From NCBI GenBank assembly GCA_029256665.1, contig JAQSXN010000349.1:1-5146 (forward strand): DNA of 5,146 nt. Reading direction: 5' to 3'. The notes beneath the pieces are model-generated. The model worked only from the letters and a program-made list of their open reading frames with translations. It was not told where the DNA came from and made no database searches. Shown piece by piece: positions 1 through 5,146 of the stretch. This stretch comes from Paenibacillus sp. GTDB taxonomy: Bacteria > Bacillota > Bacilli > Paenibacillales > Paenibacillaceae. Position 1 is the first letter of the stretch. The number at the start of each line of letters is the position of its first letter. Position numbers and translations under genes: made by a program.

Positions 1-626
1 GTAAGCACGTATCCGATGCCGCGCTCCGCGATAATGGCTTGGTTGTCCTTCAGACCTATGTTCATGATATAGATGTCGTCTACGAACAGATCCGGTCCGT
101 CTATCCGAACGACTGCGGCCTGCACCCCTGCAATATGGTCTATGGCGTTTCCAGACTTCAGCTTCATGACAACTAGAAGCGATAGGACTCCCGCGCCTAT
201 TCCGAACCATACGTTAAGCAGGATGGCGAACAAACTTGTGACGAGAGCCGACATAATGACCAAATAATTGCGCCCTTCGAACACCATCGCTATGCCTTCG
301 ATATATGTAGAACCACGGCTTACGAGCTCCATGCTGTCGATTTTCGTCAACGTCTCGCGTTCCATCTTGCGTACGTCCCTGAATTGCTGGGCTGCGAGGG
401 TGAGGAACGTGATAGCTGTGTAGTCTTTGTTGAACAAAGCAGGGACGGCCACCGCGCCAAGCGCCGCGGCTATAACTCCTAACGAGATATGGATAATGCT
501 TCCGTGCGGATGTGTCGGATACTGCCGGTAATCGGTTTTGAGCATCAATAGCCTTGCGATAATACCAAAAACGATGCCTAGCAATACGCCCGTCAAGTGA
601 CGGTTCTGTTCCAAATAATGCAGCAT
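1..626 (-). CDS. YIEGIA family membrane protein (3' end beyond window)
   Basis: My translation from the ATG at 626 gives 208 codons open to the left edge, so the C-terminus is missing; I recall family members of roughly 290-300 residues. The motif that names the family, YIEGIA, is at residues 108-113 (context GSTYIEGIAMVFEGRNY). A second striking segment, YPTHPHG, is at 36-42. Hydrophobic segments lie at about 11-29, 44-64 and 121-153 (the last probably two helices), so it is an integral membrane protein; residues 160-208 look soluble and end in a mixed beta-like stretch (VVRIDGPDLFVDDIYIMN). Its ATG directly follows the TAG of the upstream gene, and its GGAGGGAGG ribosome binding site lies inside that gene's last codons, which implies coupled translation. 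The family occurs in endospore formers; Bacillus subtilis yphB/seaA is, I believe, the positional counterpart. The biochemical function is unknown. Confidence 0.9.
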   Translation of the reverse strand, partial: MLHYLEQNRHLTGVLLGIVFGIIARLLMLKTDYRQYPTHPHGSIIHISLGVIAAALGAVAVPALFNKDYTAITFLTLAAQQFRDVRKMERETLTKIDSMELVSRGSTYIEGIAMVFEGRNYLVIMSALVTSLFAILLNVWFGIGAGVLSLLVVMKLKSGNAIDHIAGVQAAVVRIDGPDLFVDDIYIMNIGLKDNQAIIAERGIGYVL

Positions 627-1268
627 CTATTCCCTCCCTCCTCGCATGCCGATCCAAGTTCTGCCGGCAACGGCCAACGTTTGGCGCGTCAAATAGATCA
701 TGATTGCTCCGCAGCATGCCGTCGCGATGGCCAAACAGTACGAATCCCACCAGCCCGCCGATCCGATCGTTACGGCATATGTTCCATTATCGAGCCAAGC
801 GCTGATGACGCCGCCTATTACGGATGTCCATAATAACGCGCCGGCTTGATACCGGATATTCGTGGTAAATACGCAGCATAACAATCCGCATAACAAAGGG
901 GAGTTCCAGCCGGGCTCAAGCCAATATAATACGGGATCATGGGTATACAAGCTGCTAATGCTTCCCCAGATGATTGCAAGCATAAGCACGCAAATCAGCA
1001 GATAACCCCGCTGACCGCTGTTGTTCTTGCCTGCCCAGGCCAGAAAGCTGGCGACGAGCACCACCGCTACGGCTCCATGAATGGTTACGGATGGCAGTCC
1101 GGCAATCGGCGTCCACCAATAACCCGCATATGCAGCGAACCCGATCGTCGCAGCGAGCAGAAGGATGGCGGGAGCCCCAAGTTTAGGCGCAATATACGGT
1201 TTCCAGCCGGTAGCCAATAGAATAACGATAATGAGTGCCAACCAAACGGTCATATAACCAGCAATCAT
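627..1268 (-). CDS. yphA: YphA-type multi-pass membrane protein
   Basis: This 213-residue protein is hydrophobic throughout, with six or seven likely helices at about 5-22, 32-50, 62-79, 88-104, 123-136 (short), 142-160 and 176-193. It has no catalytic motif I recognise. A polar and aromatic segment, YTHDPVLYWLEPGW, at 108-121 separates two helices and may be the functional part. The ATG at 1268 is supported by GAGGTGAT ending 6 bases upstream. The last residues (MRGGRE) are encoded by the purine-rich stretch that serves as ribosome binding site for the YIEGIA gene, whose ATG follows the TAG with no gap. I assign yphA from position (after the S1 gene, before the YIEGIA gene) and topology rather than from remembered sequence similarity. 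A sigma-G-like promoter lies just upstream, suggesting sporulation expression, but this is inferred. Confidence 0.75.
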   Translation of the reverse strand: MIAGYMTVWLALIIVILLATGWKPYIAPKLGAPAILLLAATIGFAAYAGYWWTPIAGLPSVTIHGAVAVVLVASFLAWAGKNNSGQRGYLLICVLMLAIIWGSISSLYTHDPVLYWLEPGWNSPLLCGLLCCVFTTNIRYQAGALLWTSVIGGVISAWLDNGTYAVTIGSAGWWDSYCLAIATACCGAIMIYLTRQTLAVAGRTWIGMRGGRE

Positions 1269-1274
1269 GCCTCA

Positions 1275-1282
1275 ATCACCTC
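1275..1282 (-). promoter_or_regulatory. Ribosome binding site of yphA
   Basis: GAGGTGAT on the minus strand, 6 bases before the ATG at 1268. It selects that ATG over the in-frame Met at codon 6. Confidence 0.8.
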
Positions 1283-1290
1283 GTGTCTCC

Positions 1291-1319
1291 TATTATGCGC
1301 CAATGCAAAAAGGCTATTC
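1291..1319 (-). promoter_or_regulatory. Candidate sigma-G (forespore) promoter for yphA-YIEGIA genes
   Basis: On the minus strand, GAATA (1319-1315) is followed after 17 bases by CATAATA (1297-1291). As I recall it, the B. subtilis sigma-G consensus is GHATR, about 18 bases, then CATNHTA, so both boxes match and the spacer is one base short. The start would fall near 1284, leaving a leader of about 16 bases that still holds the ribosome binding site. The -35 box is inside the terminator stem of the preceding gene. I see no sigma-A promoter in this gap. Short degenerate boxes can match by chance. Confidence 0.45.
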
Positions 1320-1348
1320 CTGCGTAAGCACGCGGGAATAGCCTTTTT
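1307..1348 (-). terminator. Strong Rho-independent terminator after rpsA (bidirectional form)
   Basis: The arms AAAAAGGCTATTCC (1307-1320) and GGAATAGCCTTTTT (1335-1348) pair perfectly over 14 bp. The stem continues inward through TGCGT/ACGCG (one T-G wobble) for 19 bp in all, closed by an AAGC loop at 1326-1329. Read on the minus strand, the stem ends in TTTTT and lies 41 bases after the rpsA stop. The A-run on the other arm would give a U-tract on the plus strand too, but no plus-strand gene needs it. Confidence 0.92.
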
Positions 1349-1357
1349 GTTGCGCAA

Positions 1358-1374
1358 GCCGCGGGAGCCGCGGC
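1358..1374 (-). other. GC-rich hairpin between rpsA stop and terminator
   Basis: GCCGCGG (1358-1364) pairs with CCGCGGC (1368-1374) around a 3-base loop, giving a 7-bp all-GC stem 15 bases after the rpsA stop. It is followed, on the minus strand, by the 8-base palindrome TTGCGCAA (1350-1357) and then the main terminator. There is no U-tract of its own, so it is more likely an extra 3' mRNA structure than a separate terminator. Confidence 0.6.
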
Positions 1375-1389
1375 GAGGCAAATCATTTA

Positions 1390-2646
1390 TTACTTCAGCT
1401 TGCTGAGTTTGTCGCCGAAGCGCTCTGCCAAAGAATAGCTCATGCTGGAGCTGTTCAAGCTGACGTTAGGGTTGTTGATTTCTTCCATCTTCGGCGTGCG
1501 CGGAGCGCGAGGACCGCGGTCACGGTCGCGTTCTTGTCTTGGAGAGGACTCCGATTGCTCTGGAGCTTCTTCCGTTTCTTTAATGCTCAAGGAAACGCGT
1601 TTCTCGGCCGGGTTGAAGTCAAGAACTTTTGCTTTTACTTCTTGACCTTCCTTCAGCACTTCGAAAGGTGTCGCAACGTGGCGGTGAGCGATCTGGGAAA
1701 TATGAACCAGACCTTCGACGCCAGGAGCGATTTCAACAAATGCGCCAAACGTCACGATACGGCGTACCGTGCCTGTTACGATGTCGCCAATGTTGAATTG
1801 GCCGGCTGCCGAGTCCCAAGGACCAGGTTGCGCCGCTTTGATGCTGAGGCTGATCTTGCCAGCGGCCGGATCTACTTTCAGCACTTTAACGCGAACCGCT
1901 TGGCCTTCGGATACGACATCCTTAGGATGAGCAACGTGCTGCCAGGAGAGCTCGGAAACGTGAACCAGGCCGTCAATGCCGCCGATGTCCACGAACGCGC
2001 CGAACGGCGTCAGACGTTGAACGGTACCGTCAAGCTCTTGGCCGGCTTGCAGGTCGTTCATGATTTGTTGCTTGTTTTGCTCGAATTCGGCGTCAAGCAC
2101 TTCCTTGGCGGACAGGATAACCTTTTTGTTCTCCAGATCCAGCTCTTTTACTTTAACGCGAAGCGTGCGGCCTTTGTAGTTGCTGAAATCTTCTACGAAG
2201 TGACGCTCTACCATGGATGCAGGAATAAATCCGCGAACGCCAACGTCCGCTACAAGTCCGCCTTTCACCACGTCGGCAACCGTTACTTCGAAGATTTCGC
2301 CGCTTTCGAAGCGGGCTTGAATCTCTTCCCAGCCTTTTGCCGAATCAACCAGCTTCTTCGAAAGAACGAGGCTTTCCTTGTTGTCGTCGATGCTAACGAC
2401 TTTCAGCTCGACCTCTTGGCCGACCTGAACCGCGTCGTTTGCGCTCTCGATTTGAACGGAAGAAAGTTCGCGAAGCGGAATAACACCGTCATATTTATAT
2501 CCAAGGCTTACGTAAGCTTGGTTATCTTCGATCTTGACGATTGTACCCTTAACGGAGTCGCCCTTCTTCAAAGAAACGAAATTGTCCATTGCGTCCTGGC
2601 TCACTTCCTCCGCAACGGTTTCTTGCACATTGATTTCTTCTGACAT
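1390..2646 (-). CDS. rpsA: S1 RNA-binding domain protein (30S ribosomal protein S1 homolog, YpfD type)
   Basis: The 418-residue product has four S1 (OB-fold) RNA-binding domains at about 28-97, 115-181, 201-270 and 286-355. Domains 3 and 4 are the most alike: both carry FGAFV(D/E)I, then GLVH(V/I)S, a histidine-containing helix and SLSIK. An acidic start (residues 1-20) precedes domain 1. After domain 4 comes an arginine- and proline-rich, probably disordered linker (about 357-388) and a conserved-looking end, SLAERFGDKLSKLK. E. coli S1 has six domains, the first two of which attach it to the ribosome; Firmicutes homologs such as B. subtilis YpfD have four, and their role as true ribosomal proteins is doubtful. 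The start is fixed by AGGAGG nine bases upstream. The gene lies 83 bp after plsC with no convincing promoter of its own, so it is probably cotranscribed with cmk and plsC. Rarity of TTA, CTA and TCA codons fits high expression. Confidence 0.95.
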   Translation of the reverse strand: MSEEINVQETVAEEVSQDAMDNFVSLKKGDSVKGTIVKIEDNQAYVSLGYKYDGVIPLRELSSVQIESANDAVQVGQEVELKVVSIDDNKESLVLSKKLVDSAKGWEEIQARFESGEIFEVTVADVVKGGLVADVGVRGFIPASMVERHFVEDFSNYKGRTLRVKVKELDLENKKVILSAKEVLDAEFEQNKQQIMNDLQAGQELDGTVQRLTPFGAFVDIGGIDGLVHVSELSWQHVAHPKDVVSEGQAVRVKVLKVDPAAGKISLSIKAAQPGPWDSAAGQFNIGDIVTGTVRRIVTFGAFVEIAPGVEGLVHISQIAHRHVATPFEVLKEGQEVKAKVLDFNPAEKRVSLSIKETEEAPEQSESSPRQERDRDRGPRAPRTPKMEEINNPNVSLNSSSMSYSLAERFGDKLSKLK

Positions 2647-2655
2647 TTGAAATAA

Positions 2656-2661
2656 CCTCCT
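2656..2661 (-). promoter_or_regulatory. Ribosome binding site of rpsA
   Basis: AGGAGG on the minus strand, within GAGGAGGTT, nine bases before the ATG at 2646. It is a full-strength site that settles the start. Confidence 0.9.
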
Positions 2662-2729
2662 CAGTTCTAAAGCCCAACTTTATTTAAACCCGCGTGCCGA
2701 CGGAGCGGACCTGCGGCATTTAAAACGAT

Positions 2730-3305
2730 TTAACGATAGCTAGCAGCAAGCTCGCCGATACGGGCCATGACGGCATCCGTAACCTGTTCGAGCATTTCCG
2801 GTGATGATTCATGAATAATGGCGGTAAGATCCACCGGCGCGCCATAGCATACTAGCGTCTTGCGGAAGATACGATAATTGCCCACGACCGCTACCGGAAT
2901 AATGATGGCTCCGCTTCGGACGGCGATCATGGCAGTGCCCTTCTTAGCGGCGCCCGGCGTCTTGCGCGAGCCCTCCGGGAAGATGCCGAGAACGTTGCCT
3001 TCCTTAAGCAGATTGATGGCAGACTTGATGGCTTCCTTGCTGACGCCCCCTCGTTTGACGGGGAACGCTCCGAACGCGCGAATGAGCGGGCCGAGAACCG
3101 GCACTTTAAACAGCTCTTCTTTGGCCATAAAATACACCTTGCGCGGCACTAACACGCCGATCGTTGGCGGATCCAGATTGCTGATGTGATTGGATGCCAA
3201 GATGACCGGTCCTTCGGCGGGAATATGATGCAATCCCCTCGCTTCCAATCGGAACAGAAGCCGATACGACACGCGAAGCAAGAAGCGGAATAACACATAT
3301 AACAT
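2730..3305 (-). CDS. plsC: 1-acyl-sn-glycerol-3-phosphate acyltransferase (lysophosphatidate acyltransferase)
   Basis: The enzyme adds the second fatty acyl chain to lysophosphatidate, giving phosphatidate, the precursor of all membrane phospholipids; it works at the inner face of the cytoplasmic membrane. All four acyltransferase blocks are visible in the 191 residues: the catalytic H-x4-D in NHISNLDPP (His40, Asp45), the glycerophosphate-binding FPVKRGG (81-87), FPEGSR (109-114) and IIPVAVVG (135-142). A hydrophobic, basic N-terminus (LYVLFRFLLRVSYRLLFRL) probably docks it on the membrane. The length is typical of the short Gram-positive form and below that of E. coli PlsC (about 245). The ATG at 3305 is three bases after the cmk stop, with GGAGG 11 bases upstream inside the last cmk codons, so the two are one transcript and probably translationally coupled. 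No key residue is missing. Confidence 0.96.
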   Translation of the reverse strand: MLYVLFRFLLRVSYRLLFRLEARGLHHIPAEGPVILASNHISNLDPPTIGVLVPRKVYFMAKEELFKVPVLGPLIRAFGAFPVKRGGVSKEAIKSAINLLKEGNVLGIFPEGSRKTPGAAKKGTAMIAVRSGAIIIPVAVVGNYRIFRKTLVCYGAPVDLTAIIHESSPEMLEQVTDAVMARIGELAASYR

Positions 3306-3308
3306 AGT

Positions 3309-4007
<699 letters not shown>

Positions 4008-4016
4008 TTGCGGTCT

Positions 4017-4025
4017 ACCTCCTTT
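4017..4025 (-). promoter_or_regulatory. Ribosome binding site of cmk, decides the GTG start
   Basis: AAAGGAGGT on the minus strand, nine bases before the GTG at 4007. No other candidate start in this frame has a comparable site, so this fixes the 232-residue form. Confidence 0.9.
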
Positions 4026-4077
4026 GAAACAGGACGGCCTCTTATCTTCTAACGACCGATGATGCCGGTGTTCAAAG
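4022..4077 (-). promoter_or_regulatory. Possible cmk leader stem-loop reaching the ribosome binding site
   Basis: In the mRNA sense, CTTTGAACA (4077-4069) can pair with TGTTTCAAAG (4031-4022) with one bulged U. After a small internal loop, CGGC (4067-4064) can pair with GCCG (4038-4035). The outer stem would tie up AAAG of the AAAGGAGGT ribosome binding site. Pairing was found by eye with no energy calculation, and no ligand-binding riboswitch class is recognisable. Confidence 0.4.
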
Positions 4078-4097
4078 AAAAAGCAGGCATTGCCTGC
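4074..4097 (-). terminator. Terminator-like hairpin at the 5' end of the cmk leader
   Basis: On the minus strand GCAGGC (4097-4092) and GCCTGC (4088-4083) form a 6-bp stem with a 3-base loop, followed at once by TTTTTCTTT (4082-4074). The form is that of a short Rho-independent terminator and it probably ends the ypfA-ypfB transcript. Unusually, it lies downstream of the predicted cmk promoter, starting about 4 bases after the likely transcription start, so transcripts from that promoter must pass it. Confidence 0.65.
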
Positions 4098-4107
4098 GAA
4101 CGTGAAA

Positions 4108-4136
4108 ATTATACCACACAACGCCCCGATATGCAA
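4108..4136 (-). promoter_or_regulatory. Sigma-A-type promoter of cmk (extended -10)
   Basis: On the minus strand a perfect TATAAT (4113-4108) is preceded by TGG, making an extended -10 (TGnTATAAT). A weak -35, TTGCAT (4136-4131), lies 17 bases upstream. The start is expected near 4101, giving a leader of about 94 bases before the cmk GTG. It lies just after the ypfB stop. Confidence 0.75.
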
Positions 4137-4146
4137 AAGAGAAGCG

Positions 4147-4344
4147 CTAGTTCAGGGGGGTGCCTTCCCACCGATCCGCGCTTGTCAGGAACTGCCGAAC
4201 GATGTCGTTTTGCATGGACAACTGGGCCAAAGCCATGATCAATAGCAGGATCGCCACGACCTGAATCAGCCTTCTGCTGACCTTGTCCGACCACTCGGCC
4301 AGTCGTTTTTCGGGGTTTGTGCCCGTCCCCTTTTTATTCGTCAT
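4147..4344 (-). CDS. ypfB: Small single-helix membrane protein, YpfB-like (DUF5359-type by position)
   Basis: The 65-residue product has a charged, hydrophilic N-terminus (MTNKKGTGTNPEKRLAEW), two arginines (24, 25) at the membrane edge, one hydrophobic helix at about 26-42 (LIQVVAILLLIMALAQL) and a short polar tail ending DRWEGTPLN. By the positive-inside rule the N-terminus should face the cytoplasm. The start is supported by GGAGGT six bases before the ATG at 4344. It lies 64 bp after the PilZ gene and before cmk, the position of ypfB in B. subtilis; size and layout fit the DUF5359 family as I remember it. The function is unknown, and I see no signal peptidase site, metal ligand or toxin-like feature. 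A frame-shifted 61-codon reading at 4109-4294 overlaps it and has no supporting signal. The name rests mainly on synteny. Confidence 0.8.
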   Translation of the reverse strand: MTNKKGTGTNPEKRLAEWSDKVSRRLIQVVAILLLIMALAQLSMQNDIVRQFLTSADRWEGTPLN

Positions 4345-4381
4345 GGGAACACCTCCACATTGCTTTATGGATATGTTCCCA
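4344..4381 (-). repeat. 8-bp inverted repeat flanking the ypfB ribosome binding site
   Basis: TGGGAACA (4381-4374 on the minus strand) and TGTTCCCA (4351-4344) are perfect inverted copies separated by 22 bases. In the mRNA the right copy lies between the GGAGG site and the ATG and includes the A of the start codon; GGAGG itself would sit at the 3' side of the loop. It could be a translation-controlling hairpin or a protein-binding operator; there is no U-tract, so it is not a terminator. Confidence 0.55.
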
Positions 4382-4408
4382 CAGCGAGCCTTTATTATTC
4401 ATCGAACA

Positions 4409-5065
4409 TTAACGATTTCGATATTCCAGCTGTTTCTCGAAACAGTAGCGGATTAATTTCTGGCGCTCCGAATCGCTGATGCTCAGAAATTTGATCATCG
4501 CTTGCTTGCGGCCCGTCTCCAACACATTGACGCGAATCACTTCCCCCGCGAAAGTTACATGCTCGATCGTCCCGTTTTTATAGGGCACCAGAAGCCAGCA
4601 CTCCAGCACGTTCTCGCTGCTTATGCCCCACTTGCCGTCGCATATAAAGGAGATGCCTCCTCCCCCCACGTCGTCGGTTTTGCACACGAACCTTTCGTGA
4701 CTCCCGATTTTGACCGCGAGCTCCAGCTCCGCGGGCACGCGCAGGAAACTTCTGCGCTGCACCTTCGTCATCTTCTCGGGAACGGGACGAAGAAGTTTGA
4801 CCAGACGTACTGCTCCGTCCTCTTTGAAACCTGTGACGTGCGAATCGAAGTAATGTTTCACGCCGTCGGAAGACAAGAAATAAACCGAGAGCTCATCGCC
4901 TAGAAACAGCCGCTTGAGCCGTCCCGTCTTATCGTTCAGAGGATATTCGATGAGCAGAGCGTCCTCTGCTTCGTCCGCGATTCTGGAGCGGTATTCTTGA
5001 GCTGCTTCCGCTTCGTCGGAAGAAGCGATTTGATAATATAACATCCCGTTAACCTTAGGCAGCAA
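4409..5065 (-). CDS. ypfA: YcgR/YpfA-type PilZ domain protein, predicted cyclic-di-GMP receptor
   Basis: The best-supported start is TTG at 5065, giving 218 residues; numbering here is from that codon. Residues about 1-95 form the YcgR-type N-terminal barrel, and about 102-212 the PilZ domain. The RxxxR cyclic-di-GMP motif is present in QRRSFLRV (Arg105 and Arg109). The second motif, normally [DN]xSxxG, reads DVGGGG at 132-137, with Gly in place of Ser. In B. subtilis the homolog YpfA (DgrA/MotI) binds cyclic-di-GMP and then the stator protein MotA, slowing swimming; the same role here is inferred. An upstream in-frame ATG at 5083 would add six residues but has no ribosome binding site and falls three or so bases from the predicted transcription start, while the TTG has GGGGGAGG seven bases before it. 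The gene probably shares its transcript with the small membrane protein gene downstream. Confidence 0.9.
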   Translation of the reverse strand: MLPKVNGMLYYQIASSDEAEAAQEYRSRIADEAEDALLIEYPLNDKTGRLKRLFLGDELSVYFLSSDGVKHYFDSHVTGFKEDGAVRLVKLLRPVPEKMTKVQRRSFLRVPAELELAVKIGSHERFVCKTDDVGGGGISFICDGKWGISSENVLECWLLVPYKNGTIEHVTFAGEVIRVNVLETGRKQAMIKFLSISDSERQKLIRYCFEKQLEYRNR

Positions 5066-5072
5066 ATATGTT

Positions 5073-5080
5073 CCCTCCCC
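5073..5080 (-). promoter_or_regulatory. Ribosome binding site of the PilZ gene, decides the TTG start
   Basis: GGGGGAGG on the minus strand, seven bases before TTG at 5065. It lies inside the six codons that would follow the alternative ATG at 5083, which has only TGTCTGATAT in front of it. Confidence 0.7.
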
Positions 5081-5092
5081 CATATATCAGAC

Positions 5093-5101
5093 ATTATAGC
5101 A
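5093..5101 (-). promoter_or_regulatory. Extended -10 promoter of the PilZ gene
   Basis: TGCTATAAT on the minus strand is a perfect TATAAT (5098-5093) with the extended TGn element. No TTGACA-like -35 is found 16-18 bases upstream, where the sequence is a run of six C residues. The start is expected near 5086. Confidence 0.7.
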
Positions 5102-5146
5102 TGTCGAATGGAGGGGGGCTATATCGATATTCGCGGCGGCAAAGCT
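5102..5146. other. Upstream region of the PilZ gene, no gene recognised
   Basis: These 45 bases hold a perfect 10-base palindrome, ATATCGATAT, at 5121-5130 and a run of six C (minus strand) at 5113-5118. A TAG-ended minus-strand reading enters from the right edge, but too little is visible to call a gene end. Confidence 0.3.

Noticed and set aside
214..750. A 178-codon minus-strand frame overlapping the YIEGIA gene and yphA
   Set aside because: It is rich in Arg and His with no hydrophobic pattern, and it spans the junction of two well-supported genes in another frame that carries the YIEGIA motif.
1534..2643. A 369-codon plus-strand open frame opposite the S1 gene
   Set aside because: Its codons are aligned exactly with rpsA codons on the other strand. 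Its stops would be rpsA codons TTA, CTA or TCA, which that gene almost never uses; the frame ends precisely at the TCA of Ser2. It is a codon-bias shadow without a protein family or ribosome binding site.
2647..2729. A separate promoter or terminator between plsC and rpsA
   Set aside because: I found only AT-rich patches (TTTAAAT, TAAAGT) without a -35 partner, and a TGCCG/CGGCA pairing with a 14-base loop and no U-tract. None is strong enough to call.
4109..4294. A 61-codon minus-strand frame overlapping ypfB
   Set aside because: It has no ribosome binding site, has low-complexity composition, and runs over the cmk promoter; the overlapping 65-residue frame has a clear site and a membrane helix.
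4345..4380. LexA (SOS) box at the ypfB start
   Set aside because: GAACA and TGTTC halves are present, but they are over 20 bases apart; the Gram-positive LexA site needs the halves four bases apart.
5101..5146. A plus-strand gene start at ATG 5101 leaving the right edge
   Set aside because: No ribosome binding site precedes it, the ATG overlaps the PilZ gene promoter on the other strand, and only about 15 codons are visible.

Overview
The window looks like chromosomal core DNA from a spore-forming, low-to-mid GC Gram-positive of the Paenibacillaceae (Paenibacillus/Cohnella-like). Three things point there. The gene order resembles the Bacillus ypfA-ypfB-cmk-ypfD-yphA region, but with plsC between cmk and the S1 gene, as in Paenibacillus and many Clostridia. 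A YIEGIA protein, a family I know from endospore formers, is present. Nearly every start has a strong GGAGG-type ribosome binding site. All seven genes are on the minus strand, so transcription runs from high to low coordinates. I see no RNA genes, mobile elements, CRISPR arrays or prophage parts, and no stretch over 300 bases without a gene.

Right part (about 5146 to 4147): a near-perfect extended -10 promoter at 5093-5101 sits just in front of a YpfA/YcgR-type PilZ protein, a predicted cyclic-di-GMP receptor. Its best-supported start is a TTG at 5065, not the upstream ATG. It is followed by a small one-helix membrane protein in the ypfB position, whose start is bracketed by an 8-bp inverted repeat.

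Middle part (4146 to 1307): a 139-bp regulatory gap holds an extended -10 promoter, a terminator-like hairpin right after the predicted transcription start, and a possible second leader hairpin that reaches the ribosome binding site. Then come cmk (CMP/dCMP kinase, GTG start), plsC (lysophosphatidate acyltransferase) 3 bases later, and the four-domain S1 protein gene (rpsA/ypfD). This row links pyrimidine nucleotide supply, phospholipid synthesis and RNA binding/translation. It ends in a GC-rich hairpin followed by a strong terminator with a 19-bp stem.

Left part (1306 to 1): a multi-pass membrane protein (YphA position) abuts the YIEGIA membrane protein, which runs off the left edge. A sequence resembling a forespore sigma-G promoter overlaps the preceding terminator and would fit sporulation-specific expression of this pair.

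The window is largely ordinary core genome. The points worth a second look are the cmk leader, the sigma-G-like promoter inside the terminator, the Ser-to-Gly change in the PilZ motif, and the start-codon corrections for cmk and the PilZ gene. I found no evidence for an undescribed multi-gene system.
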